From Verrucomicrobiota bacterium (lineage in GTDB: Bacteria > Verrucomicrobiota > Verrucomicrobiia > Opitutales > Intestinicryptomonadaceae), in the NCBI GenBank assembly GCA_023450935.1, contig JAEXGH010000001.1, positions 1-64,000 on the forward strand: a stretch of 64,000 bases of DNA. Direction: 5' to 3'. The notes beneath the pieces were generated by a model, which was not told the origin of the DNA, did not search any database, and saw only the letters and a program-made list of their open reading frames with translations. Numbering within the stretch: the stretch's first letter is position 1; each line of letters starts with the position of its first letter. Made by a program: the position numbers and the translations under genes. Positions 57,100 through 64,000 of the stretch are shown piece by piece.

Positions 57100-57657
57100 T
57101 CAGTCGATGTTGAAAAATCCGAGAACTGAAACGGCAATCAAAATAACGCCGCCCAAAATCGGCAAATGCTTGGAAAGCCTTGCCGCCGACTTGCCAAGCT
57201 CTATTCCCGAAAGGCACATAGCCGCTGTTGTGGCGGAAATAACCGCCGCCGCGCGCGCCATATCCACATTCATGAACGCGAACGACACCCCCGCCGCGAG
57301 CGCGTCCAGACTGGTGGCCACTCCCAGCAGCAGCAGTATTTTGATTCTCAGCGGGAGGAGGAAATTCTGCGTGTTGCCGTCGTCATTTTTGAAGGCGTCG
57401 CGCAGCATTTTCAAACCCACAACAAACAGGACTGCCGCCGCCGCGTAGCGCATTACGTTTTCGAAAAGCGAAAGTGCGTGTTCGCCCGCAAACCAACCTA
57501 TGAAAGCCATAACCGCCTGAATAACCGCGAATGTCGCCGCCGCCGCCAGCTTGTTTGCCGCGGGGATTTTCGAGCGCGTGCACCCGCCCGCCGCCGACAC
57601 CGCAAACGAGTCAATTGAAAGCGCGAACGCTACCGAAACCAATTCAAACAAATTCAT
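57100..57657 (-). CDS. mntP: Manganese efflux pump MntP
   Basis: Inner-membrane exporter of Mn2+. 185 residues with six hydrophobic segments. The two repeats of the family carry the conserved Asp as ALSIDSFAVSAAGG (about 13-26) and ATSLDALAAGVSFAF (about 115-129). It stands alone, divergent from the epimerase gene. No yybP-ykoY manganese riboswitch fits into the short upstream gap. Confidence 0.9.
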   Translation of the reverse strand: MNLFELVSVAFALSIDSFAVSAAGGCTRSKIPAANKLAAAATFAVIQAVMAFIGWFAGEHALSLFENVMRYAAAAVLFVVGLKMLRDAFKNDDGNTQNFLLPLRIKILLLLGVATSLDALAAGVSFAFMNVDMARAAAVISATTAAMCLSGIELGKSAARLSKHLPILGGVILIAVSVLGFFNID

Positions 57658-57683
57658 TCCCCCATTTTTTCATGCGCGCAAAA

Positions 57684-57737
57684 CTTGGCAAGGCCTTTGT
57701 TTGCGGATTCAAAAAAAAATAGAAAAATATTGCCAAG
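57684..57737. promoter_or_regulatory. Inverted repeat CTTGGCAA/TTGCCAAG upstream of mntP
   Basis: CTTGGCAA (57684-57691) and TTGCCAAG (57730-57737) are perfect inverse copies 38 bases apart, each followed on the outside by GCGC-rich sequence, in the divergent gap between mntP and the epimerase gene. Between them is an A-run. This could be a pair of operator half-sites for a metal regulator, or chance. Confidence 0.3.
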
Positions 57738-57785
57738 CGCGCAGCCGCGTGTAATCGTCGTGCCAGATATAGGATATTTACCGTT

Positions 57786-58706
57786 ATGAAAATCGAAAGA
57801 AGAGGCAACACTTCGCTTTACCGCTTCGACGTGGGCGGCTCCACCTTTATAATGAATCCGTTCGAGGGCGCGCGCCTGATGACGTGGGACATCAAAAACG
57901 CCGACGGAACTTCGCGCAGCGTGATTCCGTGGCAGAAGCCCGAAATCGTGACGGGCAAGGACTTCCCGACCGTCCACGGCGGTATTCCCATTATTTTCCC
58001 CTTCCCGAGCACGTCGTTTGTGGGGCGCACGCCGCACATTTGGCGCACTCCGCGCGGCGATGTGCGTCCGATGGCTCGTTTCGGCTACGCGTGGGGAGGC
58101 AAGTTCGAAGTGGCGTATTCTTCGGACAACGAAATAAAGCTGAAATTCCTTCCCTGCGCCGACTGCAAAGAGGCGTATCCATACGACTACAATTTCTATG
58201 TCCGCTACCGCTTCTTCGAACGCTCTTTCACGCTCGAGCTGCTCTTGGAAAACAAGGGATACCTGCCGATGCCGTGGGAGGGCGGCACGCACCCGTATTT
58301 TACGATTCCTTGGGTAAATGGCGAAAAAAAACGCGACTATTTTGTGCAGTCGGACGGGCGCAAATCTACATACAACGTCGGCGACGGCACGCGCCAGACG
58401 ATCGACAATCTCGACAAAAACTCCTTTGCCGACCCCGAGCTTAAGGGGCGCATTCTTTGCGACCTCCAGACGGGCGTCGTCAAGGCGGTTCGCAAAAAAA
58501 CGGGCGAGGCGATAGAAATAATCATAAACGACAACCGCAAGCCCGACCCCAGCTTCGCCATTGTTTTCTTCGGATTCCCCAAGGAGGGCGACCCGAATAT
58601 TTTCGCAATCGAGCCGTGGATGGCCCCTCCCAACAGCGCGTCGAAACCCTCGCATTTCGTCCGCGGCGGCGAAACGGGTTCGTTCAAAATAGAGGTGAAA
58701 ATCTAA
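57786..58706 (+). CDS. Aldose 1-epimerase-family protein (sugar mutarotase-like)
   Basis: Galactose-mutarotase-fold enzyme; members interconvert alpha and beta anomers of sugars or hexose 6-phosphates. 306 residues, cytoplasmic. It starts [34 protein letters not shown] near 58-73 resembles the glucose-6-phosphate 1-epimerase group, and [12 protein letters not shown] near 160 holds the catalytic-type His. [15 protein letters not shown] near 280 carries the Glu expected as general base. Substrate not determined. Its stop overlaps the dtd start by one base. Confidence 0.85.
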   Translation: MKIERRGNTSLYRFDVGGSTFIMNPFEGARLMTWDIKNADGTSRSVIPWQKPEIVTGKDFPTVHGGIPIIFPFPSTSFVGRTPHIWRTPRGDVRPMARFGYAWGGKFEVAYSSDNEIKLKFLPCADCKEAYPYDYNFYVRYRFFERSFTLELLLENKGYLPMPWEGGTHPYFTIPWVNGEKKRDYFVQSDGRKSTYNVGDGTRQTIDNLDKNSFADPELKGRILCDLQTGVVKAVRKKTGEAIEIIINDNRKPDPSFAIVFFGFPKEGDPNIFAIEPWMAPPNSASKPSHFVRGGETGSFKIEVKI

Positions 58707-59176
58707 TGCGCGCGGTTGTCCAACGCGTCCGCGGCGCGTCGGTTGACGTGCGCACCGGCGGCGGTTCGTTTGTGCGCCGGGGCGAAATAGGCGCGGGGTT
58801 GCTCGTGCTTTTGGGCGTCGAAAACGGCGATACTCCCGCCGATGCCGACTGGCTTGCGGGCAAGATTTCGGCGTTGCGGGTTTTCGAAGATGGCGACGGA
58901 AAAATGAATCTGTCTGTTCTCGACGTGCGCGGGGGCGTTTTGGTTGTGAGCCAGTTCACGCTTTTCGGAAACGTCCGCAAGGGAAGCCGGCCTTCGTTTA
59001 ACCGTGCCGCGCCGCCCGCGGCTGCAATTCCGCTTTACGAGATGTTTGCGGATAAAATGTCGGCCGTTTTGGGCGCGGACGTTCCCATGGGGGAGTTCGG
59101 GGCCATGATGAACGTATCGCTTGTAAACGACGGCCCCGTAACGATAATTTTGGATTCAAAAAATAAAGAAATCTAA
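58706..59176 (+). CDS. dtd: D-aminoacyl-tRNA deacylase
   Basis: Hydrolyses D-amino acids and glycine wrongly attached to tRNA. 156 residues from [13 protein letters not shown] (ATG at 58706 in TAATG). The family motifs SQFTLFG (about 80-86) and [14 protein letters not shown] (about 134-147) are present; the dimeric active site uses the Gly-Pro of the second motif. Its 3' end overlaps the convergent gene at 59156 by 21 bases. Confidence 0.95.
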   Translation: MRAVVQRVRGASVDVRTGGGSFVRRGEIGAGLLVLLGVENGDTPADADWLAGKISALRVFEDGDGKMNLSVLDVRGGVLVVSQFTLFGNVRKGSRPSFNRAAPPAAAIPLYEMFADKMSAVLGADVPMGEFGAMMNVSLVNDGPVTIILDSKNKEI

Positions 59177-59638
59177 ACAACGCCGCCAGAATCCGCGCCC
59201 TTCTTTTGCGGGCGGATATACCCTTTTGTAGTAGCGCACGACAACGGTGTCGCCCCTCCGCGCCTCTCCGCGGACTACTTTGAACAGGAAGCAGTTTTTA
59301 TACCCCTGAGACATCGACTCCAATTCCGCCACGGGGTTCGATTTTACATCGCACGCAAAAAACGCCGGCGGAATTTCGGCGGGCGCGATTTTCGAGACAA
59401 TGTTTACTATTGCCGCGCCGTTTTCCACGCGCACAATCCGCCCGAACGTCATTTCGTAGTCTATTTTTATTTCGTATTCGGGCGCGGCGGAGTCCTCGGG
59501 GGGCGTTTGCGTTTGCGCAGCAGTTTCCGCCGATTGCGGGTGGAGCTCCCGTTGTGCGCCCGCCGCCGCAAGCGCAAAAAAAGCCGAAACAACAGCTAAA
59601 AACGCATATAGTTTCGGCTTTCCCATTTCAATTAACAA
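59156..59638 (-). CDS. Small exported hypothetical protein
   Basis: 160 residues; Met5 (59626) is an alternative start. A signal peptide ([21 protein letters not shown]) is followed by a low-complexity linker rich in Ala, Gln, Thr and Pro, then a beta-rich domain from about 58 ([20 protein letters not shown]) and a basic C-terminus with [20 protein letters not shown] do not recognise the domain. It lies six bases after rpoD on the same strand and overlaps dtd on the other. Confidence 0.7.
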   Translation of the reverse strand: MLIEMGKPKLYAFLAVVSAFFALAAAGAQRELHPQSAETAAQTQTPPEDSAAPEYEIKIDYEMTFGRIVRVENGAAIVNIVSKIAPAEIPPAFFACDVKSNPVAELESMSQGYKNCFLFKVVRGEARRGDTVVVRYYKRVYPPAKEGRGFWRRCLDFFIF

Positions 59639-59644
59639 AAAAGG

Positions 59645-61708
59645 CTATTCTTCGCCCTTAGATTTTTTAAACTGGTCGAAGCCCGGCCCCGCGTTGTTGT
59701 TTTCGCTTTCAAAGAAGCCGTGCAACTGGCGCAGGCGCGTGGGGTGGCGCATTTTTCTCAACGCCTTCGCCTCAATCTGCCTGATTCTTTCGCGCGTTAC
59801 GTTGAACTGTTTGCCCACTTCCTCCAGCGTTCTCGAGTAGCCGTCCTGCAGCCCGAAGCGCAACGTAAGCACTTTGCGCTCGCGCGGAGTCAGCGACGAA
59901 AGAACGTCTACGAGCTTTTCGCGCAGCAGCGAATAGCTTGTCATATCGTAGGGATTTTCCGCTCCCTTGTCTTCGATGAAATCGCCGAAGTTGGTGTCGT
60001 CGGAATCTCCCACGGGGCTTTGCAGCGAAATGGGCTGTTGCGCCATTTTCATTATGGACTGCACTTTTTCCACGGGCAAATCCATTGCCGAGGCGACCTC
60101 TTCGGGCGTAGGTTCGTGCCCGAGCTCCTGAATGAGCTGTTTTTGAACCTGCATGACCTTGTTGAGCGTCTCAATCATATGGACGGGAATTCTGATGGTT
60201 CTTGCCTGATCGGCAATGGAGCGCGTGATTGCCTGCCTTATCCACCAAGTCGCGTAGGTCGAGAACTTGTAGCCCCTGATGTATTCGAACTTCTCCACCG
60301 CCTTCATCAGACCCATATTGCCCTCCTGAATTAGGTCTAGGAAGTTCAGCCCCCTGTTCGTATATTTTTTCGCGATTGAAATAACAAGGCGCAGGTTGGC
60401 GCGCACCATTTCGGTTTTTGCCCTGTGCGCCTCCTGCATGGAAGTTCTAACTGACTTGACAAGCTCCACGAGCCTTTCGGGCTCGAGACGGTAGACGTTG
60501 TGGATTTCCTCCAGACGCGCGCGCAAATCGTCGGCGTTGCCGAGTTTTACTTTCGGCCCGACGCGCTGGATTGCCTTGAGACGGTAGAAAATGTCGTCTA
60601 TTTCGCGCAAAACCGGGTTGAGCGAATCGAGAAATTCCTCGAAAACTTTGAGCTTGAATTTGAAGCCTTTTTCGTAGATTTCGCGCAGCTTGGATTCCTG
60701 CGTTTTGAACATCGTAAGGCGGCGTTTTTTCTGGCTCGGGTCGGCCGTTTCGCGCGCCGACTCCCAGTTCTTCTCCAGCGTCTCCTCCGCCTTTTCGGCC
60801 AGTTCTATGTATTTGGGCAGGTCTTCGAAATACTTTTCACGCCCGTCCTGAATTTTCTTGTCGAGCACGATTTTGTCGAAACGCTCGTCGCGCGCAAGAA
60901 GCTTTTTTGCCAAGTCAATCTGGAACTTGTTTGTAAGCGACACCGAAAACAGCTCTTTTACGGCTTCGGCTTCCGCCGTTTCGATGCGCTTGGAAATTGC
61001 AACCTCCTGATCGCGCGAGAGCAACGGCACTTGCCCCATCTGTTTCAGATACATTCTGACGGGGTCGTCGAGCGTGTCGGTCTGCAACGCCTTCGACTGC
61101 CTTTCGTCTGACTCCTCTTTGCGGCGTTTGAAGTTTTCTATCTCCTCTTCGTTGTCGAAAATTTCGATGTTGAGGTCTTCGAGAATTTTTATGACGTTGT
61201 CGAAAATCTTGGGGTCTTTGAGCGTTTCAAGCAGGTATTTGTTGATGTCATGCGTTGTCAGATACCCCTTTTCGCCTGCGAGCGTGCGCAGCTGGCGGAT
61301 TTTGATATCTATGCTCTTCGACGACAAATCCGTTTTCGCCGCCGCTTTTTTCTGGGAGGGTTTGGGCTCCGCCTTTTTTACGGGAACAGTCTTCGGGGCC
61401 GGGGCTGCGTCCTTCGGCGAGGTTTTTGTCTTTGCAACCGTTTGGGGTCGGACTTGTGGCTTTGCCGTTTTTACCGCCTTTTGTTTGGGCTCGGCTTGGG
61501 CTTTTGCCGCTTTCGGCGAGGTTTTTGTCTGCGCGATTGCCGTTTTGGGGGATTTGGGTTTTGCCTGTGCCGCTTTTGCTTTTGCGGGGTCTTTCTTTTG
61601 TTCGGCTTTTTTAGCCGCAGTTTTTACAGACGCGGAAACCGCCTTTTTGGGCTTTGCCGCCGCGCTTTTAACCGGCGATTTTTTTGTTGTAGTTTTCGAT
61701 TGTGCCAT
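59645..61708 (-). CDS. rpoD: Primary RNA polymerase sigma factor
   Basis: Housekeeping sigma-70. 687 residues. Residues 1-125 are a Lys/Ala/Pro-rich basic extension that replaces the usual acidic start. Region 1.1-like sequence follows, region 1.2 begins at about 215 ([21 protein letters not shown]), then a long non-conserved insert of about 150 residues. Region 2 has [20 protein letters not shown] and [19 protein letters not shown], region 3 has [13 protein letters not shown], and region 4 has [20 protein letters not shown]. It follows dnaG by six bases, with its ribosome site (GAGGAA) inside the dnaG end. Confidence 0.96.
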   Translation of the reverse strand: MAQSKTTTKKSPVKSAAAKPKKAVSASVKTAAKKAEQKKDPAKAKAAQAKPKSPKTAIAQTKTSPKAAKAQAEPKQKAVKTAKPQVRPQTVAKTKTSPKDAAPAPKTVPVKKAEPKPSQKKAAAKTDLSSKSIDIKIRQLRTLAGEKGYLTTHDINKYLLETLKDPKIFDNVIKILEDLNIEIFDNEEEIENFKRRKEESDERQSKALQTDTLDDPVRMYLKQMGQVPLLSRDQEVAISKRIETAEAEAVKELFSVSLTNKFQIDLAKKLLARDERFDKIVLDKKIQDGREKYFEDLPKYIELAEKAEETLEKNWESARETADPSQKKRRLTMFKTQESKLREIYEKGFKFKLKVFEEFLDSLNPVLREIDDIFYRLKAIQRVGPKVKLGNADDLRARLEEIHNVYRLEPERLVELVKSVRTSMQEAHRAKTEMVRANLRLVISIAKKYTNRGLNFLDLIQEGNMGLMKAVEKFEYIRGYKFSTYATWWIRQAITRSIADQARTIRIPVHMIETLNKVMQVQKQLIQELGHEPTPEEVASAMDLPVEKVQSIMKMAQQPISLQSPVGDSDDTNFGDFIEDKGAENPYDMTSYSLLREKLVDVLSSLTPRERKVLTLRFGLQDGYSRTLEEVGKQFNVTRERIRQIEAKALRKMRHPTRLRQLHGFFESENNNAGPGFDQFKKSKGEE

Positions 61709-61714
61709 ACTTGC

Positions 61715-63568
61715 TTAAATTTCCTCTATCAAATCGGGAAACAGTCGGGATTTTTTCGTCAATTCCGCGACTGTTTTCAGAAGTTGAAGTTTGGAAGGTT
61801 CGTCGATTGCCGGGTCGGTTATTTTAGCGTTAACTTTCCCCAGCTCGACGGATATGTAATTTTTATAAATTCTCTTGATGCAATCATTCGCAGATTTTAC
61901 GGGATTTTCAATTAAAATTTTCGGGTTTGCCAATATTTTATATATGGCGTTTTTTTCCGCGGATGTTTCGAAAAATTCTTCGATTTTTGCTGGTTCGAAT
62001 TCTATTCCCTCCCGATACATCGCAAGCAGGCGCATAAGTATGCGCCCCGAGAGTTTATTTTGGTCGAGCCACTCGGGCTGGACAACCTGCGCCATTGCCG
62101 CGCCTATTTCGGGGCGCAACAGCGCCAGAATCAGCGCGTCGGCTGGGGCTGTCGAGATTTTATATTCGGCTTTGGGAGGGGTAACGTTGCCGTCGGCGGT
62201 GGCGACGGGCTGCTTTTGCGCCGCTTTGAGAGCCTGTTTTGCGAATTTGTCGTAGTCGTCGGCCAGCGACACATAGCTTACGCCGAGGGTTGCGGCGGTT
62301 TCGCGCAGATATTCGTTCGCAACAATCGAGGACTTGCAGTTGAAAATCATGGCGAAAATGTCCGATACTATTTCGCCCTTTTTTTGCGCCGTGATTTCTT
62401 CCGCCGCCGCTGTGAGCGTTTTTGCCGCAAACGTTATCGCGCCCATTTTTTTGTTTTCCACAAGCTCGCGCATTTTCTCCGCGCCGAACTTGCCTATGAA
62501 AGAGTCGGGGTCTTCCCCTTCGGGCAGCGGCACAACAAACGGCTCAAGCTCGTGTTTGAGGCACATGGAGATTGCCTTAAGGTTTGCGCGGACGCCCGCG
62601 GCGTCGCCGTCGTAGAGCAGAACGACCCTGTTGCAGAAGCGTTTTATCTGCGAAAGGTGGTTGTCGGTCAACGCCGTTCCCTGAGTTGCGACCGTATTGG
62701 GGATTCCCGCGGTGAACATTCGAAGGGCGTCGAGCTGTCCCTCCACCAGAACGCAGTAGTCTTTCTGCTTTATGAAATTCTTCGCCTGATGTATGTTGAA
62801 GACGACGTTTCCCTTCTTGAAAATTTCCGTTTCGTGCGAGTTTACATACTTGCCGCTTTCGGAGGGGTTGTCGGGGGTGAATTGCGTTTTCCTGCCCGTA
62901 AATGCTATTACGCGCCCCTGAATGTCGCAGATGGGAATCATCAAACGCCCCCTGAACTTTGGGTAGAAGTTAGCGAAATTGCGCTCGCCTTCGCGCGCCG
63001 AAAATATGCTCGATTTGGACACGGCTTCGGGAGTGTAGCGTTTTTTCGCGAAAAGCCGCTTAAGCTCCGCGGAGTTGGCGGGCGCGTAGCCTATGCGCAG
63101 ACGCTTGGCATCGTCGAGCGACATTTTGCGCTCTTCAACCCAGTATTTTCTGATTGCCTCCGCCTGTTCGTTGTCGGCGAAAAATTGGTCGGCAAACCAC
63201 GTGGCGGCGTCTTCGTGCATTTCGAAAAGCTGTTTGTGCAGGCTTGCATTGTTGACCTCCGCGCCCGAGTAGTCGTATTCAAGCTCGATTCCGAACTTTT
63301 TGGCCACAAACTCCACAGCCTCCGCAAAATTGAGATTTTCCAGCTTCATCACGAAGTCGAACATGTCGCCGCCCTGCGACGTGCTGAAACAGTAAAAAAG
63401 CCCTTTGTCGGGCGAAACCGTAAACGACGGCGTCTTCTCCTGCGAGAACGGGCTTAATCCCTTAAGTATCGAGCCGCTGCGCTTGAGCGCGACGTATTCG
63501 CCCACGACCTGCTCTATGGGAACGCGCGCTCTGACCGTTTCGATACTCGACTGTTTTATTCTGGGCAT
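61715..63568 (-). CDS. dnaG: DNA primase with degenerate zinc motif
   Basis: Makes RNA primers at the replication fork. 617 residues. The N-terminal CHC2 domain is present, but of its four zinc ligands only Cys60 remains: the positions expected to be Cys39, His42 and Cys63 read Ser, Ser and Thr (LKGLSPFSQEKTPSF and FYCFSTSQGGD). The TOPRIM core is intact, with CVLVEGQLDALRMF and VVLLYDGDAAGVRAN. The C-terminal DnaB-binding domain is present from about 480. The start ATG overlaps the TPR gene stop by 13 bases; rpoD follows. The dnaG-rpoD pairing is as in many bacteria, but rpsU is absent. Confidence 0.94.
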   Translation of the reverse strand: MPRIKQSSIETVRARVPIEQVVGEYVALKRSGSILKGLSPFSQEKTPSFTVSPDKGLFYCFSTSQGGDMFDFVMKLENLNFAEAVEFVAKKFGIELEYDYSGAEVNNASLHKQLFEMHEDAATWFADQFFADNEQAEAIRKYWVEERKMSLDDAKRLRIGYAPANSAELKRLFAKKRYTPEAVSKSSIFSAREGERNFANFYPKFRGRLMIPICDIQGRVIAFTGRKTQFTPDNPSESGKYVNSHETEIFKKGNVVFNIHQAKNFIKQKDYCVLVEGQLDALRMFTAGIPNTVATQGTALTDNHLSQIKRFCNRVVLLYDGDAAGVRANLKAISMCLKHELEPFVVPLPEGEDPDSFIGKFGAEKMRELVENKKMGAITFAAKTLTAAAEEITAQKKGEIVSDIFAMIFNCKSSIVANEYLRETAATLGVSYVSLADDYDKFAKQALKAAQKQPVATADGNVTPPKAEYKISTAPADALILALLRPEIGAAMAQVVQPEWLDQNKLSGRILMRLLAMYREGIEFEPAKIEEFFETSAEKNAIYKILANPKILIENPVKSANDCIKRIYKNYISVELGKVNAKITDPAIDEPSKLQLLKTVAELTKKSRLFPDLIEEI

Positions 63569-64000
63569 TGCTTGTTTTCGGGCGATTTTTCGGGCAGTTT
63601 GCCCTGTTCGCCGCCGAGCTCCGCGTATTTTTTGAAAAACTTTGCGGCGCGCTCGGCGTCGGCGTTTTTAAGATATGCGTTCGCGAGGTAGTATACCACT
63701 TCGGGCGCGTCGGAATGTCTGGCGTATACCGACAGCGAATCCTTCAAAAAGTTCTCCTTTGGCTGGTCGATTTGCGAAAGGCGCAGAAATGCGCGCGCGG
63801 CTTCTTCGTCGGAACCGCTGCAGAGGAACGCCTCCTTTGCAGCCAGATAGGCGTCGTTGCGGCGGCCGTTGATTTCGTAGGCGCGGGCGGCGACCGCCCA
63901 CGAGGTCGAATTTTGCGGATTGTCTGCAACGGCCTTTTCGGCGTGGAGCAGGGCGTTTTGTTTGTCGCCTTTTGCGAGTGCTTCAAGCGAAAGGCGGATA
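63556..64000 (-). CDS. TPR-repeat protein, C-terminal part (5' end outside window)
   Basis: The minus-strand frame is open from the window end to TAA at 63556-63558, giving 147 residues without the start. Helical repeat patterns of the tetratricopeptide type are visible: ALLHAEKAVADNPQNSTSW, AYEINGRRNDAYLAAKEAF and YYLANAYLKNADAERAAKFF. The end is charged and Pro-containing. TPR proteins are scaffolds for protein contacts; no function can be named. It overlaps dnaG by 13 bases, so it is probably the first known gene of the dnaG-rpoD operon here. Confidence 0.8.
   Translation of the reverse strand, partial: IRLSLEALAKGDKQNALLHAEKAVADNPQNSTSWAVAARAYEINGRRNDAYLAAKEAFLCSGSDEEAARAFLRLSQIDQPKENFLKDSLSVYARHSDAPEVVYYLANAYLKNADAERAAKFFKKYAELGGEQGKLPEKSPENKQCPE

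Noticed and set aside
57658..57785. Manganese riboswitch (yybP-ykoY) before mntP
   Set aside because: The gap is short and A/T-rich on the mntP side, and the conserved internal loop motifs are not visible.

Overview
The window reads as a chromosomal segment of a Gram-negative bacterium of the PVC group, most likely a Verrucomicrobiota member near Opitutae. This is inferred from gene content only: a Rho factor with a very long Asn/Gln-rich arm, a long-form IspG, a three-gene succinate dehydrogenase with one cytochrome b subunit, and a twin GspE/PilB plus PilC cluster. No rRNA, tRNA, CRISPR array, phage or recognisable IS transposase was seen.

Layout. 1-5395 (minus): three paralogous secreted TIM-barrel-like proteins of unknown function; a fourth lies at 16998-18767. 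5813-15982 (plus): a small unknown protein, def, coaE and rho, then two GspE/PilB-type ATPases, a PilC-type membrane protein and a secreted protein. 18921-24805 (minus): addB-addA exonuclease pair. 24828-30961 (plus): a substrate-binding-type lipoprotein, a ComEC-family protein, tilS and ftsH. 31145-36139 (minus): gyrB-gyrA. 36459-43845 (minus): uppS-cdsA-dxr-rseP-ispG and an endonuclease/phosphatase-fold lipoprotein. 44135-47719 (minus): sdhC-sdhA-sdhB, divergent from fabG. 49317-51915 (minus): a GAF/AAA+/HTH regulator and mnmA. 52020-56964 (plus): dnaX, rmuC, meaB and a Xer recombinase. 57100-59176: mntP and, divergently, an aldose-epimerase-family protein and dtd. 59156-64000 (minus): a TPR protein (cut by the window end), dnaG, rpoD and a small exported protein.

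Most of the chromosome is compact housekeeping operons. The unusual part is in the few long intergenic gaps (1016-1591, 5396-5812, 15983-16997, 48601-49316). They hold dispersed modular repeats built of hairpins joined by conserved linkers. Between copies the stem sequences change on both arms together, so pairing is kept while sequence is lost. I distinguish three architectures: a four-hairpin core unit (four copies, three as about 217-bp tandem units), a long double hairpin of about 125 bp that starts at stop codons (five copies), and a stop-codon-proximal inverted repeat with a GAGGGCGCGTTT end (two copies). Many of the short hairpins have three-base G-N-A loops with all four bases at N, a loop known to be exceptionally stable in single-stranded DNA. 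No gene in the window explains these elements, and they are my main candidate for an undescribed system.

Other notable points: dnaX is split by a run of ten A into a short gamma-like ORF and a 117-codon extension in another frame, suggesting programmed slippage; DnaX and DnaG have both lost the residues of their usual zinc modules; and the GAF/AAA+ regulator lacks the GAFTGA loop needed to contact sigma-54.
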